From assembly GCF_009184865.1 (NCBI RefSeq), contig NZ_CP045096.1, positions 1,798,001 to 1,862,000 of the forward strand: 64,000 nt of DNA, given 5' to 3'. The stretch's first letter is position 1, and each line of letters begins with the position of its first letter. Origin of the DNA: Streptomyces phaeolivaceus. Its GTDB lineage: Bacteria; Actinomycetota; Actinomycetes; Streptomycetales; Streptomycetaceae. The notes beneath the pieces were generated by a model that did not search any database, was not told the origin of the DNA, and saw only the letters and a list, made by a program, of their open reading frames with translations. The position numbers were made by a program, and so were the translations under genes. Below are positions 1 through 8,915 of this stretch, one piece after another.

Positions 1-121
1 CAACCTCTCTCCACCACGAGAACCACCCGAACCACCCGAACCACACGCCCCACGGGACGCCTCTCAACACACCGCCAAAATCACCCAGAACCACCTCGAA
101 CGGACCGTCCCCACCCGCCCC

Positions 122-1933
122 TCACGCCACCGCGCGGCAGTCCAGGTCGCGCAGGAACGCGAGTACGGCCCGAGCCGTCGCGTCGTTCTGGCGGAAGGCG
201 GGGCCGCCCGTGCGTGGCCGGGTGAAGGCGCCGGGGGTGCGGCTGTTGGTGTAGGGGCCGAGGGCGAAGCGCCGGGGGTGCGGGCGTCCGGCCCGGTCCA
301 GTACCCGGCCGTCCGTGGGGTCGACGGCGACCAGCCCCTCCACCGTCTCGACGACGCCCCCCTCGTCGTACAGCTCGCGCAGCAACCCGTCCCGGACCCG
401 CGCCACCGTCGGCTCCGGCAGCCGCGCCTCGACCAGCGCCCTCGCCTCGACCAGCGCCCCGGGCACGGTGACGCTCGACGCCCGGAACACCCCGTCCTCG
501 GCGACCACTCGCATGTCCGCCCCGACGAAGTTCAGGAGGCCGGCCCGGGACAGCGCGAGCAGCTGCCGCAGCCGGGGTCCGGGCGGCCCGGAGGCGAGAT
601 AGCTGAAGAACCCGTGCCACCAGGTCCCGACGTCACCGAGCCGGATCAGCTGCCCGTAGACGGACAACAGCCCGAAGAAGACACCCAGGTCGGCGCTGAA
701 GGACGGGTCGTGCCGGCGCGCCAGATCGCCCTCGACATAGCCCCGCAGCCCGTCCTGGAACTCCTCGTACGACCCGTACCGCGCCCCCTCCAACGGTCGG
801 TCCAGTGCGGCCAGGTCCAGCCGGTCGGCCGCGTCCGGCACCGCCGACGCCACCAGCGCCGCCCGCTCCCCCGCGTCCACGACCGCCGCGTACTTCTCCT
901 CGAAGTCCGCCCAGGCCATGGCGGTCCGCCCGGGATGGGCGTGGAACAGCCGGTGGTAGTGGGCGAACCCCAACTCCTTCTCCACCGACGGCCACACATC
1001 CCGCCGGAAGTCCAGCCGCCCGACCCGGTCCGCGCGTTCCAGCAGCTCGTCGACCTCGGCCGGCCCGAAGAACCTCGGCAGCGGCGGCCGTTCCCCCGCC
1101 AGGTCGTACCCGATCTTCGAGTGGTACGGCACCCCGCGCCGCGACCCGACGTGCAGCACCGGCTCCCGGCCGGAGGGGTGATACGTCAACTCCCCCTCGG
1201 GGTCCCCCTCGTACCGCCCGCCGCGCCCCTCCGTCAGCAGCACCACGAGGTCGACGAAGGCGAGCCCGAAGCCCCGTACGAGCACCGGTTCCCCGGGGGC
1301 CAGCGCGGACAGATCGCTGTCGGCGGTGAAGTCGGGCGGCAGATGGACCAGCCCATGGGTGCGGGCGTACTCGGCCAACTCCTTCTGTTCGTCGTCGAGT
1401 TCGGCGTCCAGATGACCGAGCGCGAGGACGACGAGATCCGCGAGCAGTGGCCGCGGGCGCCCTTCGAGCCACACCTGCTGACGTCCCTCGGGCGAACCAC
1501 CGATCCGCAGCGCCCGCCGCGGATGATGGTGGACGACGACGCCCTCGGGCAGATCTGCCACGGCGCTCTCGTGCACCCAGCGCAGATACTCGCCCTGGAT
1601 GCGCCGGTCCGGGAAGAATCTCCCGTCGAGCCCGGCCCACTCGTGCAGGGTGGGTCCTTCCCGTACGGGCCCGTCCATCCGCACCGTCTCGTCGGTGAAC
1701 ATGGTGACGTCCTCGGCCTGCGAGTTCATCCACAGCAGCGGCGACTGGTCCGCCCGCCAGATACGCCCGGCACCCGGCGGATGGGGATCGACGAGATGGA
1801 TGTCGAAGCCCGCGCCCGCGTACAGCGCGCCCGCGTTGGCGGCGATCCGCTCGATGAGCCCGGTACCGCGCGGCCCGGCCCCGACGATCACCAAGGACGG
1901 CCGCACGGACAAGGAGGAAGAGGAAGACGGCAT
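122..1933 (-). CDS. FAD/NAD(P)-binding protein (NAD_binding_9 family)
   Basis: A 603-residue protein with a dinucleotide-binding GAGPRGTG loop at residues 18-25 after a Ser-rich N-terminus. A second conserved stretch follows around residues 49-60 (DPHPPGAGRIW). The C-terminal segment (GPYTNSRTPGAF, then RTGGPAFRQND) is typical of the large actinobacterial FAD-NAD(P)-binding family pfam13454. The family resembles flavin monooxygenases, but its substrates are mostly unknown, so I assign only flavoprotein oxidoreductase. The ATG start is preceded by a GGAG about 9 bases upstream. A promoter-like TTGACA element lies about 140 bases upstream. The gene stands alone; the next gene on this strand ends about 390 bases away. 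No signal peptide or membrane segment is seen, so it is probably cytoplasmic. Confidence 0.85.
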   Translation of the reverse strand: MPSSSSSLSVRPSLVIVGAGPRGTGLIERIAANAGALYAGAGFDIHLVDPHPPGAGRIWRADQSPLLWMNSQAEDVTMFTDETVRMDGPVREGPTLHEWAGLDGRFFPDRRIQGEYLRWVHESAVADLPEGVVVHHHPRRALRIGGSPEGRQQVWLEGRPRPLLADLVVLALGHLDAELDDEQKELAEYARTHGLVHLPPDFTADSDLSALAPGEPVLVRGFGLAFVDLVVLLTEGRGGRYEGDPEGELTYHPSGREPVLHVGSRRGVPYHSKIGYDLAGERPPLPRFFGPAEVDELLERADRVGRLDFRRDVWPSVEKELGFAHYHRLFHAHPGRTAMAWADFEEKYAAVVDAGERAALVASAVPDAADRLDLAALDRPLEGARYGSYEEFQDGLRGYVEGDLARRHDPSFSADLGVFFGLLSVYGQLIRLGDVGTWWHGFFSYLASGPPGPRLRQLLALSRAGLLNFVGADMRVVAEDGVFRASSVTVPGALVEARALVEARLPEPTVARVRDGLLRELYDEGGVVETVEGLVAVDPTDGRVLDRAGRPHPRRFALGPYTNSRTPGAFTRPRTGGPAFRQNDATARAVLAFLRDLDCRAVA

Positions 1934-2321
1934 GCGAAAGGCTCCGTGATGTCCGAGTCGAACACGGGTGCCTTCACACAGAGCGCGTCCCTGCGCGTGA
2001 ACATGGACGCGGGCGACCGAGCCCCTCAGCAGCGGTCTGTGCCGAGAGTACGGCGGTCTTTCCCCTCACTGTCAAGGTTGTCCGAACTGTGAGCGCTACG
2101 TCTCAAGTCGGTTGACTCACCATCGGATGCCTGTTCCACTTAATCCATGTATTCGCAGCAGTGGCTGGTCAAGCGCTCCCACATCGACTTCGGTCGAGTG
2201 TGGTCCTCCTCCTGTTGAGCTGACCCGACCCCACTGCGCGCCCCGATTCTCGAGGGGCGCCGTTCCTGTTCTCCCTCTTGGCCTTCACACGCGCCCCCTC
2301 CCCTCGCGTTCGCTCTTCTCC
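1934..2321. other. Intergenic region of 388 bases, no gene seen
   Basis: This stretch separates two minus-strand genes. It carries the promoter-like element for the flavoprotein (see 2045-2075) and an AT-richer patch near 2140-2165. Reading frames here lack convincing starts and codon bias. No tRNA-like structure was recognised. Confidence 0.5.
2045..2075 (-). promoter_or_regulatory. Candidate sigma-70-type promoter of the flavoprotein gene
   Basis: On the minus strand a perfect TTGACA (2075-2070) is followed after 18-19 bases by GTACTC/TACTCT (2051-2045). It lies about 110-140 bases upstream of the ATG at 1933. The -35 match is exact; the -10 is partial. Confidence 0.45.
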
Positions 2322-3572
2322 TCAGCAGTCACAGCCGCAGCACTCGCACGCCTCGCAGCAGTCGCAGTCCCGGCAGCAGCCCTCGCGCTTCTTCCGGGAC
2401 CAGGGACCCTCGTACTCCTTCGCACAGCACATCTGGCAGGTGCAGCACAGCAGGGTGAACATCCCGCACCCCGCCCAGAACCCCCGCCGCCGCGGCGGCT
2501 GCGGCCCCGGCACCCCGCCGAAGCCACCGCCCCCGCCGGCACCGCCACCACCCCCGAAGGGGTTCCCACCACCTCCGGCGAACGGATTTCCGCCGCTTCC
2601 GGCATACGGATCACCCGCGCCGCCCGCGTACGGATTCCCCGGCACCGGAGCGCCCCCGTGCGGATGCGCCCCACCGTGCTGGTGTGACCCGCCCTGCTGA
2701 TGCGCCGCGCACACCGGCACCGTCCCGAACGCCCGGTCCACCGACCTGCGCAGCTCGTGCACGAGCAGCAGATGGGCCAGCCTGCCGTCCACGAACTCGA
2801 CCTCGCGCAGCGCGAGCCGGATGCCGTGCAGCGCGTCATCGGCGAGCCGCCGGGCCTCGGCCACCGGGGTCCCCGTGGCGGTCAGCGGATTCCACGCGCC
2901 GGCGGCGGCGTCGGCGGTCCGGTCCTCCACCGCGTCCAGCAGATGGGCGAGCCGTCCGAAGAGACGTCCGGCCTCGGCGAGCGGTGCGGCGTTCCCCGGC
3001 CGTCCGGCCAGGACCGCGGTGTGCGCGAAGGCCGCCGCGGTCGCCGTCTCGGTCGGCTCGGTGACCGTCAGCAGTGGGGTGCCGAGCCCGGCGAGCGCCT
3101 CGATACCGACCTGCCGGTCCACGGCCTCGACCAGCACCGCCGTGTCGAACCCGATGTCCGATCCGGTACGCGCCCCGGCGCGTCCCCAACTGGTCGCGAC
3201 CCGGCGCGCGGCGCGCGCCACCGGCTTGCGCGCCAGCAGTCCGTCCCCGTCGGCCACATGGTCACGCACCTTGGCGGAGGCCAGCACCAGCGAGACGGCG
3301 GCGGCGAGCCGCGCGCCCTCGCCCCGGGCGACGGAGGCGGTCCGCATCCCGCGCAGCGGGCAGGGCCCGGCGGTGCGCCGCCCCTCCGTACCGCTCCCGG
3401 CCTGAGCCTCCGTCAGAACCGAGACCAGCAAACCGTCATAGTTGGTGACGACCCGGGCGAACTGCCCGTGGTCCCCACGCAGTGCGAGACAGAGTCCGCA
3501 CAGATGCGCCATCCATTGCGCCCACAGCCCGTCGTCGAGCCGATGCCCGCAGGGCCTCACCATTCCGAACAC
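2322..3572 (-). CDS. DUF5685 family protein with His/Gly linker and Cys-rich tail
   Basis: A 416-residue protein. The N-terminus (PCGH at residues 7-10, HLCGLCLAL near 23-31, then a TNYDGLL segment) is the hallmark of DUF5685, an uncharacterised actinobacterial family. After a helical core comes a repetitive His/Gly/Pro linker with QGG, HQHGG and HPHGG units and NP(Y/F)xGG units. The tail is very Cys-rich, with CC, CDCC and CECC clusters in the last 60 residues; about 20 Cys lie there. This composition suggests metal binding or a disulfide-rich or palmitoyl-like membrane-proximal tail, but that is inference. The GTG start is preceded by GGGGGAG. It is monocistronic and divergent from the SepF-like gene. 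No function is established. Confidence 0.8.
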   Translation of the reverse strand: MFGMVRPCGHRLDDGLWAQWMAHLCGLCLALRGDHGQFARVVTNYDGLLVSVLTEAQAGSGTEGRRTAGPCPLRGMRTASVARGEGARLAAAVSLVLASAKVRDHVADGDGLLARKPVARAARRVATSWGRAGARTGSDIGFDTAVLVEAVDRQVGIEALAGLGTPLLTVTEPTETATAAAFAHTAVLAGRPGNAAPLAEAGRLFGRLAHLLDAVEDRTADAAAGAWNPLTATGTPVAEARRLADDALHGIRLALREVEFVDGRLAHLLLVHELRRSVDRAFGTVPVCAAHQQGGSHQHGGAHPHGGAPVPGNPYAGGAGDPYAGSGGNPFAGGGGNPFGGGGGAGGGGGFGGVPGPQPPRRRGFWAGCGMFTLLCCTCQMCCAKEYEGPWSRKKREGCCRDCDCCEACECCGCDC

Positions 3573-3875
3573 GACACTCCCCCGTGTCTTCCCGTGCCTT
3601 CGTACACCCGTCGGCGTGGCCGCATCGTAGCCGCCGTAACGTTCACCCGGACGGCCCGCGACTCACCCAAACGCCGCGAACAATATTATTTCACTCTCTG
3701 TCAGCAGGTGTGTACAGCGGAGCCCTTGGGGCACATGGACTCTCGACGAATTCGTTCTGCACCAGTACCGTCACGAAACCCCCGTGCGGCGTCTATCCAC
3801 TTGGCGAGACATCCGCATCATGGACGACGATAGGGATGCGGAAAGCACGAAAGACCGCTGCGAGAGGAGGCGTCC
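3573..3875. other. Divergent intergenic region of 303 bases
   Basis: Lies between the DUF5685 gene (minus) and the SepF-like gene (plus) and must hold both promoters. A notable AT-rich patch occurs at about 3679-3695 in otherwise GC-rich DNA. No gene or strong repeat is seen. Confidence 0.4.
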
Positions 3876-4319
3876 ATGGGATCGGTGCGCAAGGCGAGTG
3901 CCTGGCTTGGCCTCGTCGACGACAACGATGACGAGCGTTACTACGACGACGACTACGCCGATGAGCGGGAGTCCGGCTCCGGCGAGGCCTGGGTCACCGA
4001 CCCTCGCGTCAAGGTCGCGTCCGAGGCCGCGCAGGACCACGGCCGCCGGATCGGCACGGTCACGCCGGACAGCTTCCGTGACGCCCGGCACATCGGCGAG
4101 CTCTTCCGGGACGGCGTCCCGGTGATCATGAACCTCACCAACATGGAGTCCGCCGACGCCAAGCGGGTCGTCGACTTCGCGGCCGGCCTGATCTTCGGCC
4201 TGCGCGGTTCGATCGAGCGGGTCTCCAACCGTGTGTTCCTGCTGACCCCCGCCGACACAGAGATCATCAGCGGTGAGGTCGCGAGCCGTCCGGTGGACGG
4301 TTTCTTCAACCAGAGCTGA
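3876..4319 (+). CDS. SepF-like cell division protein
   Basis: A 147-residue protein. Residues 1-35 are a linker rich in Asp/Tyr, followed by the SepF/DUF552 fold (about 45-135) with the conserved segments [22 protein letters not shown], split around residue 80, and [19 protein letters not shown]. SepF proteins bind FtsZ and membranes at the division site. Streptomyces has several paralogues. This copy is not in the dcw/ftsZ cluster; it lies beside an acyl-CoA dehydrogenase gene. Context and size therefore point to a SepF-like accessory paralogue (SflA-type in S. coelicolor, from memory) rather than canonical SepF. Start ATG has a strong GAGGAGG 7-8 bases upstream. A hairpin overlaps the stop codon. 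Confidence 0.88.
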   Translation: MGSVRKASAWLGLVDDNDDERYYDDDYADERESGSGEAWVTDPRVKVASEAAQDHGRRIGTVTPDSFRDARHIGELFRDGVPVIMNLTNMESADAKRVVDFAAGLIFGLRGSIERVSNRVFLLTPADTEIISGEVASRPVDGFFNQS

Positions 4320-4345
4320 GGCAGGGCCGCACGTCGGCCCTGCCT
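4319..4345. terminator. Convergent hairpin terminator
   Basis: Perfect 11-bp stem with a 5-base loop, starting at the last bases of the SepF-like stop codon and lying before the convergent dehydrogenase gene end. No U-tract, as is usual in Streptomyces. It could serve both directions. Confidence 0.6.
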
Positions 4346-4370
4346 CCGGCATCCGGGCGTACGACGCGGC

Positions 4371-5540
4371 TCACCGGAAGGCGTCGAGACCGGTGAGCGC
4401 CTTGCCCAGCACGAGTTGGTGCATCTCGACAGTGCCCTCGTAGGTGAGCACGGACTCCAGGTTCGTCGCGTGCCGCATCACCGGGTACTCCAGGGAGATC
4501 CCGTTCGCGCCGAGAATCGTGCGGGCGGTACGGCAGATCTCGATCGCCTCCCGTACGTTGTTCAGCTTGCCGAAACTGATCTGCTCGGGACGGAGCCGTC
4601 CCGCGTCCATCCGCCGCCCCAGATGGTGGGCGAGCAGAATCCCCTTGTGCAACTCGACCGCCATGTCGGCGAGTTTGGCCTGGGTGAGCTGAAATGCCCC
4701 GATCGGCTTCCCGAACTGTTCCCGTGTCCGCGCGTATTCAACGGCCGACTCGAAACACGCGCGCGCGGCTCCCATCGAGCCCCACACGATTCCGTAGCGG
4801 GCGTGCGAAAGACAACTCAGCGGACCTTTCAGCCCCTTGACCTCCGGCAGTACGGCGTCTCCGGGCAACCGCACGTCGTCCAGGACGAGTTCACTGGTGA
4901 CGGAGGCGCGCAGGGACCACTTGTGCGTGATCTCCGGCGCGGAGAAGCCGGCGGTGTCGGTCGGTACGACGAACCCCCGGATGCCGTCCTCGGTCTGCGC
5001 CCATACGACGGCGACCCCGGCGACGGACCCGTTGGTGATCCACATCTTCCGCCCGTCGAGCACCCAGTCGCCGCCGTCCCGCTTGGCGTACGTCCGCATC
5101 GACGCCGGGTCGGAGCCGTGGTCGGGCTCGGTCAGCCCGAAGCACCCGATCACCTCGCCCGAGGCCATACGCGGCAGCCACGCCCGCTTCTGCTCCTCGC
5201 TGCCGAAGCGGTGGATGGCGTACATGGCGAGCGACCCCTGCACGGACACGAGCGAGCGGATGCCCGAGTCGGCGGCCTCCAGCTCCAGACAGGCGAGCCC
5301 GTACTGCACGGCACTCGCCCCCGCGCACCCGTACCCCTGGAGCGACATCCCGAGCGCCCCGAGCGCCCCCAACTCCCGCGCCAGCTCCCGGATCCCGGGC
5401 AGCTCCCCCCGCTCGTACCACTCGGCGACATACGGCAACACCCGATCCCCGGCCCACCTCCGCACGGTGTCCCGCACGGCGAGATCCTCGGGGTCGAGCA
5501 GATCGTCGAGGCCGAGGAAATCGGCAGGGTCGAAGCTCAT
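4371..5540 (-). CDS. Acyl-CoA dehydrogenase, glutaryl-CoA dehydrogenase type
   Basis: A 389-residue flavoenzyme with all three acyl-CoA dehydrogenase domains. The FAD-binding stretch CFGLTEPDHGSDP lies near residue 138-150. The C-terminal TYEGT contains the catalytic base Glu (E368). Arg95 in SGIRSLVSVQGSL matches the Arg that binds the gamma-carboxylate in glutaryl-CoA dehydrogenases, favouring glutaryl-CoA to crotonyl-CoA oxidation/decarboxylation in lysine/tryptophan catabolism. A different dicarboxyl-CoA substrate is possible. I start at ATG 5540 because GGAGG sits 8 bases upstream; an in-frame GTG at 5549 lies inside that ribosome-binding site. Monocistronic, convergent with the SepF-like gene. 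Confidence 0.88.
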   Translation of the reverse strand: MSFDPADFLGLDDLLDPEDLAVRDTVRRWAGDRVLPYVAEWYERGELPGIRELARELGALGALGMSLQGYGCAGASAVQYGLACLELEAADSGIRSLVSVQGSLAMYAIHRFGSEEQKRAWLPRMASGEVIGCFGLTEPDHGSDPASMRTYAKRDGGDWVLDGRKMWITNGSVAGVAVVWAQTEDGIRGFVVPTDTAGFSAPEITHKWSLRASVTSELVLDDVRLPGDAVLPEVKGLKGPLSCLSHARYGIVWGSMGAARACFESAVEYARTREQFGKPIGAFQLTQAKLADMAVELHKGILLAHHLGRRMDAGRLRPEQISFGKLNNVREAIEICRTARTILGANGISLEYPVMRHATNLESVLTYEGTVEMHQLVLGKALTGLDAFR

Positions 5541-5642
5541 GGGGTGCACCTCCGGCTCACAAAACTAGCGACGCTCACCACCGTACCCATCCGCCCGCTC
5601 AGCCGCTCCTGGCCCAGCCCCGGCAAAGGGTGCCGAAACAGC

Positions 5643-7421
5643 TCAGCGCACCGACTCCGCCCGCACAGGCGCAGCCGTCTTCGCCTCCCTCGGCCCCGGC
5701 ACCTCCGCGGCAGCGCCCCCGCACTCCATCCCCCGAGGCAGCCGCAGCGCCATCACCGCGCCCAGCACCAGCAGCGCCGCGCTCACCAACAGCGTGACGT
5801 GCAGCCCGTGCACGAACGAGTCCCGGGCGGCGTGTCGCAGCGCCTCCCCCGAGGACCCGCCCAGCCGGTCCGCGACCTCGTACGCCTCCCCCAGCGAGTG
5901 CCCGGCGGCGGCGGACGCCGACGAGGGCACCCCCGGCACGGACGACAACCCGGGCGTGTACGCCGCGTTCATGACGCTGCCGAGGAGGGCGATCCCGATG
6001 CCGGCGCCCAGCTGGTAGGAGGTCTCGCCGATCGCCGCCGCCCCGCCCGCCGAGGACGCGGGCGCCTCGCTGAGCATCGACTCGTACGCCCCGAAGAGCG
6101 TCGTCTCCAGCCCGAAGCCGAGCAGTACGAACCCGGCGAGCAGCAGCCCCGCGTTGTCCTGGCGCCCCATCGCCGTCAGCAGGACGACGGCGAAGGCGGT
6201 GAGACAGAAGCCGAGGGAGACCATGCGGCGCGGCCCGAAGCGGTGCAGCAGATGGGAGCCGACGAGTCCGGCCGCCATCGCGGCGATGGTCAGCGGCAGC
6301 AGCCGTAGACCCGTCTCCAGCGGGGACAGGCCGAGGACCAGTTGCAGATACTGCGCGGCGATCAGTTCGAGACCCACCAGCGCGAGCATGGCGAGGACGA
6401 TGCAGCCGACCGAGGTGCTGAACGCGGGGCGGGCGAACATCCGCAGGTCGACCAGGGGATGCGTCCGGCGCCGCTGCCGTCGTACGAACGCGGTCAGCAG
6501 CCCGCCGCCGCCGAGGAGGGCGAGCGCGGTGCCCGGGTCGAAGGGCGGGTGTCCGCTGCCGAGCCGCTTCACGGCGAGGACGACGCCGAAGAGGCCGACG
6601 GCCGCCATCAGGGCGCCGACCACGTCCCAGGGGCCGTCGCGGTCGCCCGTCGACTCGGGCAGCAGCAGCCGGCCGACGGGCAGGCTGACGAGCATCAGCG
6701 GGATGTTGACGAGGAAGACCGAGCCCCACCAGAAGTGCTCCAGCAGGAACCCGCCGAGCAGGGGGCCGACGGCCGCGCCGACGGCGGCGACCGCGCTCCA
6801 GACACCGATGGCGAGCGCCCGCTCGCGCCGGTCGGGGAAGACCTGCCGCAGGATCGACAGGGTCGCGGGCATGATCATCGCGCCGCCGACGCCGAGCAGG
6901 GCGCGGGCCGCGATCAGGACGTGCGGGCTGTCGGCGAAGGCCGCGAGGGCGGAGGCGACGCCGAAGAGGGCGTACCCGAGGAGGAGGATCCGTCTGCGGC
7001 CGACGCGGTCGCCGAGCGTGCCGAAGAGGATCAGCAGCGCGGCGCAGACCAGCGGGTAGACGTCGACGATCCAGAGCAGCTCGATGCCGCTCGGTTTGAT
7101 GTCCTCGGTGACCGCGGGCACCGCCACGTGCAGCACGGTGGCGTCGACGGCGACCAGGAGCAGGCTCACGCAGAGGACGACGAGGACGACCCAGCGGCTA
7201 GGGCCCTTCTGATGAATCCCCGTGGAAGAAGGAGCGGCGTTCGGTGCCTGCGATCGGCGTGCGGTGTGAAGGGTCTTGTGGCGGAGCCACCTGGCCCTTC
7301 GCGCCGTGCGGCGAGCGTGCGTGCCGAACGCCGCGACGCCACGGAGATTCATCAGAAGGGCCCTGGCACCGGCCCCGGTGTCCCGACGGCGTGGTGCGGC
7401 GGCCGTGGGCGTCCCGGACAT
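5643..7421 (-). CDS. MFS transporter, DHA2-type 14-TM exporter, with in-frame repeat insertion
   Basis: A 592-residue drug:H+ antiporter-2 family protein. TM1 begins at RWVVLVVLCVSLLLVAVD (about residue 76). Motif A appears as GTLGDRVGRRRILL, and motif C-like GxxxGPxxGG as GAAVGPLLGGFLL. About 14 hydrophobic segments follow. The start at ATG 7421 is supported by GGGAGGT 7 bases upstream. Residues about 21-75 are not family sequence: they are encoded by the 165-bp hairpin element at 7200-7364, which adds 55 codons without breaking the frame. Removing them gives a normal N-terminus of about 20 residues before TM1. Probable role is efflux of small toxic compounds; the substrate is unknown. Divergent from the mannosyltransferase gene; no local regulator. 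Confidence 0.88.
   Translation of the reverse strand: MSGTPTAAAPRRRDTGAGARALLMNLRGVAAFGTHARRTARRARWLRHKTLHTARRSQAPNAAPSSTGIHQKGPSRWVVLVVLCVSLLLVAVDATVLHVAVPAVTEDIKPSGIELLWIVDVYPLVCAALLILFGTLGDRVGRRRILLLGYALFGVASALAAFADSPHVLIAARALLGVGGAMIMPATLSILRQVFPDRRERALAIGVWSAVAAVGAAVGPLLGGFLLEHFWWGSVFLVNIPLMLVSLPVGRLLLPESTGDRDGPWDVVGALMAAVGLFGVVLAVKRLGSGHPPFDPGTALALLGGGGLLTAFVRRQRRRTHPLVDLRMFARPAFSTSVGCIVLAMLALVGLELIAAQYLQLVLGLSPLETGLRLLPLTIAAMAAGLVGSHLLHRFGPRRMVSLGFCLTAFAVVLLTAMGRQDNAGLLLAGFVLLGFGLETTLFGAYESMLSEAPASSAGGAAAIGETSYQLGAGIGIALLGSVMNAAYTPGLSSVPGVPSSASAAAGHSLGEAYEVADRLGGSSGEALRHAARDSFVHGLHVTLLVSAALLVLGAVMALRLPRGMECGGAAAEVPGPREAKTAAPVRAESVR
7200..7364. mobile_element. MITE-like hairpin element inserted in the MFS gene
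   Basis: About 165 bp bounded by terminal inverted repeats. The left end AGGGCCCTTCTGATGAATC (7200-7218) is matched by the complement of the right end. The match continues with one mismatch through TCCGTGG. Homology between the arms resumes inward (GCGGCGTTCGG, then GCGAAGGG-type blocks) up to a palindromic centre GTGGCGGAGCCAC near 7278-7292, so almost the whole element folds on itself. It encodes no transposase. A possible 3-bp target duplication GGC (7196-7198 and 7365-7367) flanks it but is too short to prove. Length 165 = 55 codons and the frame is open, so the host gene survives. Confidence 0.8.
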
Positions 7422-7718
7422 GTACGTACCTCCCAGATGCTCTCGCGTTCGGCGGAACCAGCGGGGTGGGGACTCCCCGGCTGCTACGGCCCGGGAGGAG
7501 CGGCGTCCCGGGCCCGCGCATCGAATGGCGAGCGAGCCGTCAGCGTACGCGAGTCCCGGCCGGTGAAAGGTGGCGGGTGTCTCATGGAACCCTCATGTGA
7601 GGTGTGGCATACGCCACGCGGGGTCCGTCACCGTCCCTCGCGGTCGCTCACCGACGACCACGTGACCGTTTCCCGGCCGGTTCCCGGCTCGGGCGGTGCT
7701 CCGCCGATAATCGAGCGC
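7422..7718. other. Divergent intergenic region of 297 bases
   Basis: Sits between the MFS gene (minus) and the mannosyltransferase gene (plus). It contains two small inverted repeats near the plus-strand gene: CCTCA-TG-TGAGG (about 7591-7602) and GTGGC-ATAC-GCCAC (about 7603-7616). Either could be an operator. No open frame with a good start is seen. Confidence 0.4.
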
Positions 7719-8915
7719 GTGACCGATCTTGTTACGCGCCCGGCGCCGCCTCTCCCGAGGCGGGCCGCCCCCGCGCTCCTCGGGTACGCCGCCGTGCGCG
7801 TCCTGGGCCTCGTCGCCCTCGCCGGGTGGAGCGCGGCGCGCGACAAGAGCGCCCTGACACTGCTGTCGGCCCGCTGGGACTCGCTCTGGTACACCCGTGT
7901 CGCCGAACTCGGTTACGGCTACGAGGTGCGGCTGCCGAACGGCGACGTCCACTCGAACCTGGCCTTCTTCCCGCTGCTGCCGTGGCTGGAGCGGGCGGTG
8001 TCGGCGGTGACCGGGCTGTCGTACGCCCACGCCGGTCTCGTCGTCGGCACGCTCGCCTCGCTCGCCGCGGCCTGGGGGATCTTCGCGGTCGCCGACCATG
8101 CGTACGGGCGCCGGGTCGGGGTGTGCGCGGTGCTGCTGTGGGCGGTGCTGCCGGTCGGGATCGTGCAGTCGATGGCGTACACGGAGGCGCTGTTCACCGC
8201 GCTGGCCGCGTGGTCGCTGTACGCGGTGCTGACCGGCCGCTGGGTGACGGCGGGCGCGCTGGCCGCGCTCGCCGGGCTGACCCGCCCGGTGGGGCTGGCG
8301 GTGGTCGCGGCGGTCTGGGCGGCGGCGATCGCGTCCTGCCTGCGGGAGCGGCGGCGGCGCGAACCCGCTCCCCCGTTCGCACGAAGACGGAGCGCGGAGG
8401 CATCGAGGGGCGCCCGGCTCCGGCCGCGCGCCCTCGGAATGACCCTGGCGCCCCTGGGGGCCGGTGGCTACGTCCTGTGGGTCGGCCATCGCACGGGCAA
8501 GGGCCCGCTGGGTTACCTCGACGTCCAGGCGGGGTGGCGCAACGGCTTCGACGGCGGGTACGCCTTCGCGCGTTTCGTCGCCGAAAAGTTCACGTCGTTT
8601 CCGTCGGTCCCGGCGGGTGTCGGACTGATCATCGGGGTGGCGTCGCTCGTCTGGCTGTACGTGGTGTGCGTAAGACAGGGACAGCCGCTGCCGTTGCTGG
8701 TCTACGCGGGGGCGGTCACCGCGCTGGCGCTGTGCGCGTCGAGCTACTTCGGCTCGAAGCCCCGGCTGCTGATGCCCGCCTTCCCGCTGCTGCTGCCCCT
8801 CGCCCGCGCCCTCGCCGGAGCGCGTACCCGCAGGTCAGCGGCGATTCTCGGCGTTGTCGCGGTGGCCTCGGCGGTCTACGGGGCGTTCTGGCTGAACGGC
8901 TCGGGTCCGCCCTGA
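7719..8915 (+). CDS. PIG-V/Gpi18-like membrane mannosyltransferase
   Basis: A 398-residue integral membrane protein with about ten hydrophobic segments. The motif ARWDSLWYTRVAELGYGY (near residues 48-65) and NLAFFPLLPWLERAV (near 76-90) are the signatures of COG5542 / PIG-V-related polyprenol-phosphate-dependent mannosyltransferases (GT-C fold). The acidic WD is the likely catalytic region facing outside. The acceptor cannot be predicted. GTG 7719 is chosen because upstream in-frame ATG 7584 would add a non-conserved, hydrophilic extension. No RBS decides the start clearly. Stands alone between divergent MFS and downstream PAP2 genes. A hairpin follows directly after the stop. Confidence 0.75.
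   Translation: MTDLVTRPAPPLPRRAAPALLGYAAVRVLGLVALAGWSAARDKSALTLLSARWDSLWYTRVAELGYGYEVRLPNGDVHSNLAFFPLLPWLERAVSAVTGLSYAHAGLVVGTLASLAAAWGIFAVADHAYGRRVGVCAVLLWAVLPVGIVQSMAYTEALFTALAAWSLYAVLTGRWVTAGALAALAGLTRPVGLAVVAAVWAAAIASCLRERRRREPAPPFARRRSAEASRGARLRPRALGMTLAPLGAGGYVLWVGHRTGKGPLGYLDVQAGWRNGFDGGYAFARFVAEKFTSFPSVPAGVGLIIGVASLVWLYVVCVRQGQPLPLLVYAGAVTALALCASSYFGSKPRLLMPAFPLLLPLARALAGARTRRSAAILGVVAVASAVYGAFWLNGSGPP

Noticed and set aside
2112..2700. Plus-strand frames over the 3' end of the DUF5685 gene
   Set aside because: They are Pro/Arg-rich antisense products of the Gly/His linker and Cys tail, without ribosome-binding sites.
7198..7600. Small frames inside and beside the hairpin element
   Set aside because: They follow the inverted repeat on both strands and have no independent start signals; the element appears non-coding apart from its in-frame passage in the MFS gene.
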